Below are positions 17,567-25,099 of a stretch of DNA of 64,000 nt, one piece after another (positions within the stretch are counted from its first letter, which is position 1; every line of letters begins with the position of its first letter). This DNA comes from Klebsiella sp. BIGb0138. Its GTDB lineage: Bacteria > Pseudomonadota > Gammaproteobacteria > Enterobacterales > Enterobacteriaceae. The notes under the pieces were generated by a model. It saw only the letters and a program-made list of their open reading frames with translations, made no database searches and was not told the origin of the DNA. The stretch lies in assembly GCF_004342285.1 (NCBI RefSeq), contig NZ_SMCV01000004.1, positions 341,710-405,709 on the forward strand, in the 5' to 3' direction. The translations under genes and the position numbers were made by a program.

Positions 17567-19258
17567 TTACTCCTTCTCTTTGGCATCCGGCAGCTGCCAG
17601 AAATCGAAAAAATTGAACCAGTCCAGCGGCGACTGCAGCGCGTAGTGTTCAAGACGTTGCGCGTAGCGGTCGACCGCCTCCTGCAACGCCGCCTGGCGTC
17701 CGGCCCGCGGCAAGGTCAGCGGGTCGGCAAAGGGTTCACAATGAATATGCAGCTTGCCCTGCTGGCGCAGAGCAAAAATCAGCTGTACCGGGCAGCGCAG
17801 AATTGACGCCAGAATAAACGGACCCTGCGGGAACGGCGCGGGCTGCCCCATGAACTCGCTCCAGCAGACGCGCCATTCGCCGCCGCGCTGGGGCGTCACG
17901 GCAATACGGTCGCCGACGATGGCTACCCATTCGTTACGGTCCAGCTTCTCTTGCAGCAGGATGGCGGTATCCGGGCCGATATCGGTTACCGGTATCAGGT
18001 TTACCCCGGCCTGCGGGGCCATCTCCGCCATGATCTGTTGAAAACGGCGGGCGTTGTCGCTAAACACCAGCGCGTTAATGATCTGGCTGCCCTGCAGTTG
18101 TGCCAGCGCCCGGCAGGCTTCGACATCGCCGAGATGGGAGGCCAGCAAGAGCTTGCCGCCTGGCGTTGTGTTGCTGAGCGCCTCTTCCGCTCCCGGCGCG
18201 AAAACCACATCGCGGTCGAAGCGCAATTCGCCGCGCCAGCCGGCTATCTTATCGAGCATCGCCTCGCCAAAACGCAGAAAGTGGCGATAGCTGTTGAGGC
18301 GCGGCGGCAGCGGTAGCCGGCGGGCGCTAAGCCGATCGCGCACGCGGGAGAGCCAGTTTTGCGAGGCCCGACGGGCGCGATGCGCCGTCAGCCAGTAGGC
18401 GCCCACCACCGGGTAGAGCAGCCATGAAAACGCGCCGCGTCCCAGCAGACGCCAGACCAGCAGCATCAGGCGCATCCCCCACAGCCCCTTCAGCTCTTCC
18501 TGCTGCGCCCAGTGGGGGGCGGCGCGGCGAAACAGCAGGGCAGGGATACGCGGCAACATGCCGAGGAACAGGCGGGTGTGCATCCGGGAGATGCGGATGT
18601 TGTCCTTCAGGGCATCAAAATGAGACAGCCCGTCGGCGGGATAGGTGACTCGGGTCGCAACAAAATAGCTGTTATGGCCCTGCCAGTAGAGGCGCACCAT
18701 CACTTCGGTATCGAAATCCATCCGCTTCCCGAGCGCCACGCGCTGCGCCAGCTGTAGGGTTGGCGCAATCGGGTACACGCGAAAGCCGCACATGCTGTCT
18801 TTGAGCTGGAGCGAGAGCGTTTCAATCCACACCCAGACGTGGGTTATCCAGCGGCCATACAGGCGCGAGCGGGGAATAGAGTCATCGTAAATCGGCCGCC
18901 CGGAGATCAGCCCTCTCGGATGGGCCTGCGCCAGCGCCAGCAGCTGCGGAATATCTTCGATGGCGTGCTGCCCGTCGGCATCGACCTGCACGGCGTGGCT
19001 ATACCCGGCTTCGGCCGCCGCCTGCAGGCCGCGGATTACCGCCGTGCCTTTACCGGCATTGTTCGCCAGCCGAATCAGCGTCAGATTCGGTTCCCGCATC
19101 GCCAGTTGCTCCAGCACCTGCCGGGTGGCTTCGTCACTGCCGTCGTCCACCACGATACAGGGCAGGTGGAACGGCTGCAGCCGGGCAAGCACCTGAGACA
19201 TCATCGCGCCGTGGTTGTAGCAGGGGATCACCACGCAGGGGGTGAAGGTTAGCGACAT
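17567..19258 (-). CDS. Fusion of GT2 glycosyltransferase and LpxL-type acyltransferase (ApeJ-like)
   Basis: The 563-residue protein is a two-domain fusion. Residues 1-240 form a GT2 glycosyltransferase, with VVIPCYNHG at 9-17, VVDDGSD at 36-42 and DADGQH at 93-98. Residues from about 290 form a lipid A acyltransferase-like domain with an HX4E catalytic motif, His375 to Glu380 in SHLGDVE. The same fusion is typical of aryl-polyene clusters. There it is thought to build the glycolipid part and attach the polyene acyl chain, which anchors the pigment in the outer membrane. A ten-base overlap couples it to the dehydratase upstream. Confidence 0.92.
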   Translation of the reverse strand: MSLTFTPCVVIPCYNHGAMMSQVLARLQPFHLPCIVVDDGSDEATRQVLEQLAMREPNLTLIRLANNAGKGTAVIRGLQAAAEAGYSHAVQVDADGQHAIEDIPQLLALAQAHPRGLISGRPIYDDSIPRSRLYGRWITHVWVWIETLSLQLKDSMCGFRVYPIAPTLQLAQRVALGKRMDFDTEVMVRLYWQGHNSYFVATRVTYPADGLSHFDALKDNIRISRMHTRLFLGMLPRIPALLFRRAAPHWAQQEELKGLWGMRLMLLVWRLLGRGAFSWLLYPVVGAYWLTAHRARRASQNWLSRVRDRLSARRLPLPPRLNSYRHFLRFGEAMLDKIAGWRGELRFDRDVVFAPGAEEALSNTTPGGKLLLASHLGDVEACRALAQLQGSQIINALVFSDNARRFQQIMAEMAPQAGVNLIPVTDIGPDTAILLQEKLDRNEWVAIVGDRIAVTPQRGGEWRVCWSEFMGQPAPFPQGPFILASILRCPVQLIFALRQQGKLHIHCEPFADPLTLPRAGRQAALQEAVDRYAQRLEHYALQSPLDWFNFFDFWQLPDAKEKE

Positions 19259-19599
19259 AATCGGATCTTCCCGCTGCTGGCGGTATGTCGCGCTTCGCCA
19301 TCGTGGCGCTGATAGCTGAAGGTGAGGATTTGGCGCGCCTCCTGCCAGTTCAGGGTGAGCGTGACGGTAGCATCCGGCAGCAGCGGCGCCTGAAATTTGA
19401 CGTTCTGAATGCTGTGGAACCGCCAGCCTGGCGCCAGCAGCGTGGTGGCATAATGCATCACCCAGTCCAGCTGGGCGACGCCGGGCAGCAGCGGCTGTAC
19501 GGCAAAATGGCCGCTGAACCAGAAAAGGTTGGGGTCGAGATGGAGAACCACTTCACTCTGCTGCTGGGCCCGATGACGTTCAATTTCATGGGGTTTCAT
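19249..19599 (-). CDS. 3-hydroxyacyl-ACP dehydratase, FabA-like hotdog (ApeI-like)
   Basis: The 116-residue hotdog protein carries the catalytic histidine in SGHF (His31), then PLLPG (36-40), and an Asp at position 45 where FabA has Asp and FabZ has Glu. It is thus an intact dehydratase active site, unlike the partner at 12021-12497. The start at 19599 (MKPHEIERH) has AGGAG eight to twelve bases upstream. An earlier ATG at 19629 lacks such a site and lies deeper inside the AMP-ligase gene, which this gene overlaps by 14 bases. Confidence 0.88.
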   Translation of the reverse strand: MKPHEIERHRAQQQSEVVLHLDPNLFWFSGHFAVQPLLPGVAQLDWVMHYATTLLAPGWRFHSIQNVKFQAPLLPDATVTLTLNWQEARQILTFSYQRHDGEARHTASSGKIRLCR

Positions 19600-20944
19600 G
19601 AAACAGCTCCTGTAATTGCGCATAGACACGCTTATTCATGCTGTTAACCGGAATTTCGTCGATAATCCGCCAGTAGCGAGGGATGGCGACCGGCTCCAGC
19701 GTGGGGCGTAGCGCCTGCCGCCACCTTTGCTCAAGGGCTCTGCTCGCGGAGTGCCACTCCTGACGGGTACTTTCATCCAGCACCAGCAGGACGCCGACGC
19801 CCTGGCGGCCAGCGTGGCTGACGGGGATAGCCGCCGCCTCGCAAATGCCTTCCAGCTCCAGCAGGCGCCGCTCGATCTCGCTGAGCGAAACCCGCTTTTC
19901 TTCAATTTTTACCACCCGTCCCTGACGCCCGATCAGGCGAAACTGCCCATCTTCGGTGAATTGCAGGGTATCGTCGAGTAACAGGCCGTCTCGATCGGCG
20001 ATCAGCGGCGAAAATACGCGAATTTTCGGGCCTTGCGCAATGAACCTGACGCCGGGGAAAGGCTGCCAGGCGCCGTGCTCCTGTTCGCGGCAGCGCCAGG
20101 CAAGGACGCCGGTTTCGGTACTGCCGTAGATCTCATCCGGCCAGCATTTAAGCCACCCGGCCGCCTGGGTGGCATTCTCCCAGGGCAGCAGTCCGCCCGC
20201 AGAGAAGACGGCCGCTACCGGCGGCGGGATCAGCCGGGGGTCAAGGCGCTTCAGGAAGGCCGGGCTACTGATAAACGCATAGCGGTGCCGGGGATTCAGC
20301 GCGCTGAGCTGCTCGGCATAATGCAGCATGGCCGCGTGCAGCGGCAGGCTGAGCGCCATCGGCAGGATGATGCGAAAGGTCAATCCGTAGAGATGTTGCG
20401 GCACCACCGAGGCGACAATACGGCAGCTTTCCAGCCGGGCGGCAAAACGCGTGGCCAGCAGCGCTGCCTCGCGGTCGAGGCAGGCTAACGATTTGCTAAT
20501 CCGCTTCGGTTGCCCCGTCGAACCCGAGGTGAAAAGCTCAATGCAGGCGTCATCGGCCAGCTCGCGCCAGGCGACGGCCTGCGGCGGAGAGCGCCGGGCG
20601 CTGCTGATGACCCATGCCGGGCCGCTCCAGCCAAGAGGTGTGTCGCTGAGCACGCCGTCGAACAGCGCGCGCTGCTCCTCCAGCAGGGAGAGTCGGTTAT
20701 GCCCCGGGATCACCGGCGTTTTATGGGCATGCAGCGTGGCCAGCAGCGCGACCAGAAACAGATAGCTGTCGTCAAAACAGAGCGCCCAGCGTTGCCCCGG
20801 GTGCTGCAGCAGCTGTTCCGCCCAGCGCGCGACGTCATCGCGCAAATGGCCTAATGTCCAGACCCGATCGTCCCGCCAGGCCACCAGGGTGTCGGCCGGG
20901 CGGGGAGCATTCAGCCAGCGGGCCATAGAAAGAGGCAAGGTCAT
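19586..20944 (-). CDS. AMP-dependent acyl/aryl ligase (ApeH-like)
   Basis: This 452-residue adenylate-forming enzyme has the P-loop LFTSGSTGQPK (137-147), the A5 motif YGSTETG near 275, the hinge region VVKIEEKRVS near 345 and the catalytic lysine of the C-terminal A10 motif PVNSMNKRVY near 438. It should activate a carboxylic acid starter and load it onto an ACP. In aryl-polyene pathways the starter is a hydroxylated aromatic acid. No enzyme making such a starter is encoded nearby, so the substrate here is open. It overlaps the genes on either side. Confidence 0.9.
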   Translation of the reverse strand: MTLPLSMARWLNAPRPADTLVAWRDDRVWTLGHLRDDVARWAEQLLQHPGQRWALCFDDSYLFLVALLATLHAHKTPVIPGHNRLSLLEEQRALFDGVLSDTPLGWSGPAWVISSARRSPPQAVAWRELADDACIELFTSGSTGQPKRISKSLACLDREAALLATRFAARLESCRIVASVVPQHLYGLTFRIILPMALSLPLHAAMLHYAEQLSALNPRHRYAFISSPAFLKRLDPRLIPPPVAAVFSAGGLLPWENATQAAGWLKCWPDEIYGSTETGVLAWRCREQEHGAWQPFPGVRFIAQGPKIRVFSPLIADRDGLLLDDTLQFTEDGQFRLIGRQGRVVKIEEKRVSLSEIERRLLELEGICEAAAIPVSHAGRQGVGVLLVLDESTRQEWHSASRALEQRWRQALRPTLEPVAIPRYWRIIDEIPVNSMNKRVYAQLQELFHETP

Positions 20945-21522
20945 GAGGATTCTCGCTTAATCATCCGCCGGCGTACCAGCCACTCTCCGGCCATCAGCGC
21001 GCCGATCAGCAGATAGGCAATCATGCCGTTCCACGTGGTCCAGAGCGCCATATCGCCATACAGCGCCGTACAGAGGGCGATACTGCCATTGGCGATAAAA
21101 AACAGGCTCCAGACCTGCGTGACCCGGCGGGTATAGCGCACGGCGGCGGCGGGAAGGTGAGGCTCCTGTAAGCGAGCCAGGCGTTCCACCAGCGGCATGG
21201 CTGACCACAGCGAACCGCCGAACACGGCGAGCATGACGGCGTTCACCGCTACCGGGTAAAACAGCAGCAGCTGGTGCGTTTTCAGCAGCGCGCTGGCCAC
21301 GCACAGGACGATCCCCGCCAGCGCCGCCAGCTGGGTGACGACGCGCAGCGGGCCCGCCTGGCGCCGGGTTTGACGCAGGCGTAAACACAGCAGCAGCGCC
21401 ATTAATGGAAGCAGCCAGTGCAGGCTGTTATGCGCGAGGCCCAGCCAGATGACACATGGCCAGGCCAGCAGGAGCAGGCTTGTCAGCAGCGGTATGCCCT
21501 TGCGTGAGAGCCCCCCCGACAT
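20941..21522 (-). CDS. Polytopic membrane protein of the polyene operon (ApeG-like)
   Basis: The 193-residue hydrophobic protein has about five to six predicted membrane helices and a basic C-terminus. I recognise no catalytic motif. A membrane protein at this position, between the ACPs and the AMP ligase, is a regular part of aryl-polyene clusters. Its job is not known to me; membrane organisation of the enzymes or help with export are possibilities. It overlaps the ligase gene by four bases. Confidence 0.8.
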   Translation of the reverse strand: MSGGLSRKGIPLLTSLLLLAWPCVIWLGLAHNSLHWLLPLMALLLCLRLRQTRRQAGPLRVVTQLAALAGIVLCVASALLKTHQLLLFYPVAVNAVMLAVFGGSLWSAMPLVERLARLQEPHLPAAAVRYTRRVTQVWSLFFIANGSIALCTALYGDMALWTTWNGMIAYLLIGALMAGEWLVRRRMIKRESS

Positions 21523-21527
21523 GCGGC

Positions 21528-21779
21528 TCAGCCTTCCCGGGACAGGCGTTCGAGCGCATCAACCACATCCTGCACGGTGCGCACGGCTTTAAACTCTTCC
21601 GCCTTGATCTTCTTGCTGGTTTTCTTTTGCAGATGGACGATCATATCGACAGCATCAATGCTATCGAGCTCAAGGTCTTCATACAGGCGCGCTTCCGGCT
21701 TGATATCCTGCGGGTCGATTTCAAACAGCTTGACCAGAAGTGCCGAGACTTCTGCATAAATATCGGGTGATTGAGTCAT
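21528..21779 (-). CDS. Acyl carrier protein 2 of the polyene operon
   Basis: The 83-residue acidic ACP has the phosphopantetheine attachment Ser40 in LELDSIDAVDM. The start at 21779 (MTQSPDIYAEV) is taken because the open frame further upstream runs into the first ACP gene with no ACP-like sequence. Compared with housekeeping AcpP it has a lysine-rich stretch after helix II (KKTSKKIKAEEFK). It lies ten bases after the first ACP and is a likely substrate of AcpT. Confidence 0.93.
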   Translation of the reverse strand: MTQSPDIYAEVSALLVKLFEIDPQDIKPEARLYEDLELDSIDAVDMIVHLQKKTSKKIKAEEFKAVRTVQDVVDALERLSREG

Positions 21780-21789
21780 AGGGCTTGCC

Positions 21790-22050
21790 TCAGGTACGTT
21801 GGGCGTGGATGAAAGCGGCCAGGGTGGCAACGGAGAAGAAGTGCTGGCGCATCTCGTCGCTTTCGGCGGAGAGCACCACGCCATACCGGTTCTTCACCGC
21901 CAGCCCCAGCTCCAGGGCGTCAATGGAATCCAGACCCAGGCCATCGCCAAAGAGTGCCGCATCGGAGTCAATGTCGTCAGCCGACAGTTCTTCGAGATTC
22001 AGCGTAGTTATGATCAGATTTTTAATTTCAAGATAGAGCGCTTGCATCAT
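21790..22050 (-). CDS. Acyl carrier protein 1 of the polyene operon
   Basis: The 86-residue ACP has the attachment site GLGLDSIDALELG, with Ser42. The first two codons are both ATG, so 22047 is an alternative start. It overlaps the end of the acyltransferase gene by 23 bases. Two ACPs in one operon let starter loading and chain extension run on separate carriers, as is described for aryl-polyene systems. Modification by AcpT is inferred. Confidence 0.93.
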   Translation of the reverse strand: MMQALYLEIKNLIITTLNLEELSADDIDSDAALFGDGLGLDSIDALELGLAVKNRYGVVLSAESDEMRQHFFSVATLAAFIHAQRT

Positions 22051-22831
22051 TAATTCCTGAAGTAGGCGTAGTACCTGTTTGTAATTGAAGCAAAAGATGC
22101 CGATTTAACTCTCTTGCCGCCAGCGACGGCTCCTGCGAGCGGGCATCGTAAAATGAGTCGATTTGTACCCGATCGCGTACCTCAATGGTAAACAGCGGTT
22201 TTGTCGGCGGCGCATCGTACCATCTGCACTGCTTGCCGAGCATATGCTCGGTGCAGCGGATCGTCACAACGCGTAAATCGCTGGCGCAGCGTACGGCAAT
22301 ATTGGCCGCGCCGCGCTGCAGGGTCATGGTTTCGCCGGGGCGGGTACGCGTCCCTTCGGGGAAAATTAAAATGGTATCGCCCTGCTGTAGCCGCTGCCGG
22401 CTGGCGGGCAGCAGCGAATCCGCCTGATCGTTAATCAAATAATCTGCCGCGCGAATCACGCCGCTGACGAACGGGTTTTTCAGCAACGCGCTTTTTACCA
22501 GACAATCGGTCTCCGGCATGATCGAAGCCAGCATCACGTAGTCGATCAGGCTTGGATGATTGGCCACCACCAGACAACCGCGCTCCTGGCGCAAAATGTC
22601 GCCGCCTGCAATGCGATAATCCAGCACGCCGACGGCTTTCACCACCGTCAGAAAGAGGCGGAAACTGGCCGCAATGCTGCGGCGCGCCAGGCGACGACGA
22701 CGGGTTTTATTCCTGACCACCACCAGCAGCAGGTTAAACCAGATGAGGGACAGCAGCAGCCCGCCAAGACCAAACAGGGCGAAACAGACGCCGGTCATGG
22801 CTCCCCGCCAGACCCGGTTCAGACGCTTCAT
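22028..22831 (-). CDS. 1-acyl-glycerol-3-phosphate acyltransferase-like protein (ApeD-like)
   Basis: With the start at 22831, whose ATG overlaps the preceding stop as ATGA, the protein has 267 residues. A membrane helix lies at about 12-40. The PlsC-type HX4D motif NHPSLID (His92, Asp97) follows, with FPEGTRTRPGE near residue 163. It is expected to transfer an acyl chain to a lipid acceptor at the inner membrane. The longer frame to 22942 adds 37 residues inside the neighbouring gene and is rejected. Confidence 0.89.
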   Translation of the reverse strand: MKRLNRVWRGAMTGVCFALFGLGGLLLSLIWFNLLLVVVRNKTRRRRLARRSIAASFRLFLTVVKAVGVLDYRIAGGDILRQERGCLVVANHPSLIDYVMLASIMPETDCLVKSALLKNPFVSGVIRAADYLINDQADSLLPASRQRLQQGDTILIFPEGTRTRPGETMTLQRGAANIAVRCASDLRVVTIRCTEHMLGKQCRWYDAPPTKPLFTIEVRDRVQIDSFYDARSQEPSLAARELNRHLLLQLQTGTTPTSGINDASALS

Positions 22832-23550
22832 GCGCGACTCCATTGCCACTGTACGCGTTCGCCGGGGAGGGTGAAGGCGGGGCGGTCCCGCAAATAGTGT
22901 TGTAAAAATAATAAGCTCTGCGGAAGTTCTGTTTCGGCACATGGGCTAGCGCTGTGGCTGGCGCAGCGCCAGGATTCTCCGGCTTCAATCACCAGCGCCA
23001 GCGCGTAGGGCCAGATGGGCATCGCCGGCGGTAGCTGCGGATGATAAAACTCGGGCAGGTGGCCGTCGAAATCCACCATCAGCACCCGCTGATAGCCCGC
23101 CTGCAGCAGGCACATGACTTCACATAGCCCCTGCTGGAAGGTATCCCGCCCGGCCGAAAGCGAAGAGGAAACGATCGGCCGTTGGGCGGCAATCGTCAGA
23201 TTCCCCACCGCCGAGTTATGGACGGAAAGGGCGAAGTCGGTCGGGGAGATGGCCTGTTGCGTCGCCAGAGCGTGGAGAATGCGATAATTGCGTTCCAGTT
23301 CGCCATGGCGGCTGGTGTACAGTACGGCATCGATATGATGGCGGCGCAGCATGGCCAGCCCGCACTCGACGGCGAGTTTACTGCCGGAACTGAGGCGTCT
23401 GGCGGTCATCATCGGTAATTCGGTTAGTTTTGCCTGTGGGGATGAGGGATCGATGGCGTACGGATGCCGTGACCATTGCTGCCACTGCGTCGTTTCGCTC
23501 ATTCCCGGGGCCCGGCCCTGCCAGTCAACTATGTTTAGTGCAAATTTCAT
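22828..23550 (-). CDS. Degenerate ketosynthase, chain-length-factor-like (ApeC-like)
   Basis: The 240-residue protein resembles the N-terminal half of beta-ketoacyl synthases (the Ketoacyl-synt_2 type). It has VECGLAMLRR near 61-70, VHNSAVGNLTIAAQ at 110-123 and SSSLSAGRDTF near 128-138. The active-site cysteine and the two C-terminal histidine motifs of true ketosynthases are absent, so it cannot condense by itself. The likely role is a partner or chain-length factor for the ketosynthase at 12494-13663. The ATG at 23550 is preferred to the TTG one codon upstream. It is the first gene of the operon. Confidence 0.83.
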   Translation of the reverse strand: MKFALNIVDWQGRAPGMSETTQWQQWSRHPYAIDPSSPQAKLTELPMMTARRLSSGSKLAVECGLAMLRRHHIDAVLYTSRHGELERNYRILHALATQQAISPTDFALSVHNSAVGNLTIAAQRPIVSSSLSAGRDTFQQGLCEVMCLLQAGYQRVLMVDFDGHLPEFYHPQLPPAMPIWPYALALVIEAGESWRCASHSASPCAETELPQSLLFLQHYLRDRPAFTLPGERVQWQWSRA

Positions 23551-24048
23551 CAACGCGTATCCGCGATAAACCGGTGATCTGAGTGCCGTTTTTTAACGTC
23601 ACTTTTTATTTTTGTTCTGGCCCGCGTATACAGTATGGCTAACGCCTCAACGAACGGCGCGTTAACGACCTGGATTGTTTAGCGTTCCGTTTTTTTGCCG
23701 ACCGGATGTCCGCCCTCAGGATTGGCTTGAGGACATATCGGGCAAGCGTAGTCACCGCATGACAATTTATGGGGCGAGATCCGGGCGTATTTTCGATATT
23801 TTCGCCCGTCAGTGCAATTTATTATGGCAAATATCAGCGTCTGACAGAGATATTCCATCCCGTCGTTAACAGATTGATGGCCCGTCTTCGACATTTCCGC
23901 CACATATTGTACCGGGCGGCAAATGAATACATAGGATAATGCCGAATCCAGTATCGCAGCAGAATAGTCTCTGACCCTATTCCTCTTCAGGGGTAAGCAT
24001 TGGCGCGCCAACCCCTGAAGCAACGATGGATTGCTGCGACGGGGGCGA
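23551..24048. other. Non-coding gap upstream of the polyene operon
   Basis: This 498-base stretch separates the operon's first gene from a small lipoprotein gene read in the same direction. It is clearly more AT-rich than the operon and must hold the operon promoter on the minus strand. A short palindrome-like GTATACAGTAT lies near 23627-23637. A 114-residue open frame on the minus strand (23679-24023) shows no recognisable domain and is not called. Confidence 0.6.
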
Positions 24049-24438
24049 TTACAGGCTCGAACCCGCGGCCAGATTTACCTGAATATCTTTATCCAGGTTG
24101 TGGACCCAGCGGTTATAGTTTTTATGGATTTTCCCATCGGACGCCATCAGATTGCTGCTGCTGACGTAGTGAATAGAATAACCGGTGGCGGAGTAATTAA
24201 TACGGACCTCAGCGACATGGTCACGCGCCTGCTGCCGCGCGGCGATCGTGCCAGGGGCGGTTTCCGACATGATCCACTGGCGCTGCACCCCGGCCCGCAG
24301 AATGGCCTGCTTCACCTGAGCATCGCTATGGCCAGCGCTGACGGTGGTCTGAATCTGCTCAACCGGCGCGGTGCGCGCGCAGCCCGCCAACGTACCCACC
24401 ACCGCAATAGCGGCAAACCACTGCACATATTTTTTCAT
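24049..24438 (-). CDS. Small putative lipoprotein of unknown function
   Basis: The 129-residue protein starts MKKYVQWFAAIAVVGTLAGCA, with a classic lipobox and lipidated Cys20. The rest is soluble and rich in Gln, Ala and Ser. HSDAQVKQAILRAGVQRQW suggests a helical segment and GYSIHYVSSSNL a beta region, but I do not recognise the family. It has its own upstream region and lies about 500 bases before the polyene operon on the same strand. Whether it is part of that system, or an independent envelope protein, cannot be told. Confidence 0.75.
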   Translation of the reverse strand: MKKYVQWFAAIAVVGTLAGCARTAPVEQIQTTVSAGHSDAQVKQAILRAGVQRQWIMSETAPGTIAARQQARDHVAEVRINYSATGYSIHYVSSSNLMASDGKIHKNYNRWVHNLDKDIQVNLAAGSSL

Positions 24439-25099
24439 GAATACTCCCTGTCAAATTACCGGTAATACAATGAAATGGCTGACCTTAAAATGAATATCAG
24501 CCACAAGAGCGTCCCGGATAAATATCCCGTGTGGATTTCCGTGTTATCGCAAGGTGGGACAGTTTTTATCATAAAGGATAGCGAGCGAGGCCACCAGCAG
24601 CAATGAGTGATGAACCATGGTGTTATGAAGTTGAATTTTAACGACGTAACGGGAATTCACAAAATTTATACAATCAACATTATTATTCGCCAGACAGTTA
24701 ATTCGCGGGGATATTCAGCCATATCGTTGGCGGTATTTAAATATATCCCCGCCATATTTCACGTTGTCTGTGGGGGGCGGTGCTCCAGGGGAAGGGTTAG
24801 GACATCCCTGTCGCTCGCCGGGGACCGCCTTCAGCGGTTCAAATTCGTACCTGGCGAATTGCTCTCTCTCCTGGCGCCTTATTGAGGGGATATACAAAAA
24901 ATCATTCACGCCGTAGCCAGGCGAAAAAGAAAGTCAATCATCATATATCGCAGGGTTATTATTGCCGCGTGCGGAACCGGCTCCTTAGGCTGAGGGCGAC
25001 CGCGCGGCCCGCCGAAGCGGGAATTTCCACGCCGCGTGCTGCTTTTGGGCGGGCGACATGGTAATAGTGAAACCTTGTGGTAAAAATCTGGTGGACCCG
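24439..25099. other. Unexplained 660-base gap between the lipoprotein gene and yhhS
   Basis: No supported gene is seen. The left half is AT-rich and should hold the lipoprotein promoter (minus strand). The right half holds the yhhS leader. Short open frames here (for example 24607-24885) are unlike known proteins. In E. coli K-12 the permease gene yhhT lies on the acpT side of yhhS. Nothing resembling it is visible. Confidence 0.6.

Noticed and set aside
22828..22942. Longer start for the PlsC-type acyltransferase
   Set aside because: The extra 37 residues lie within the upstream gene, while the ATGA overlap at 22828-22831 gives a normal coupled start.
23615..23640. Possible LexA box around GTATACAGTAT
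   Set aside because: The half sites CTG and CAG are 11 bases apart, not 10, and the left half does not match.
23679..24023. A 114-residue open frame in the gap before the polyene operon
   Set aside because: The composition is unlike a folded protein, with no signal, motif or convincing start; it spans the AT-rich control region.
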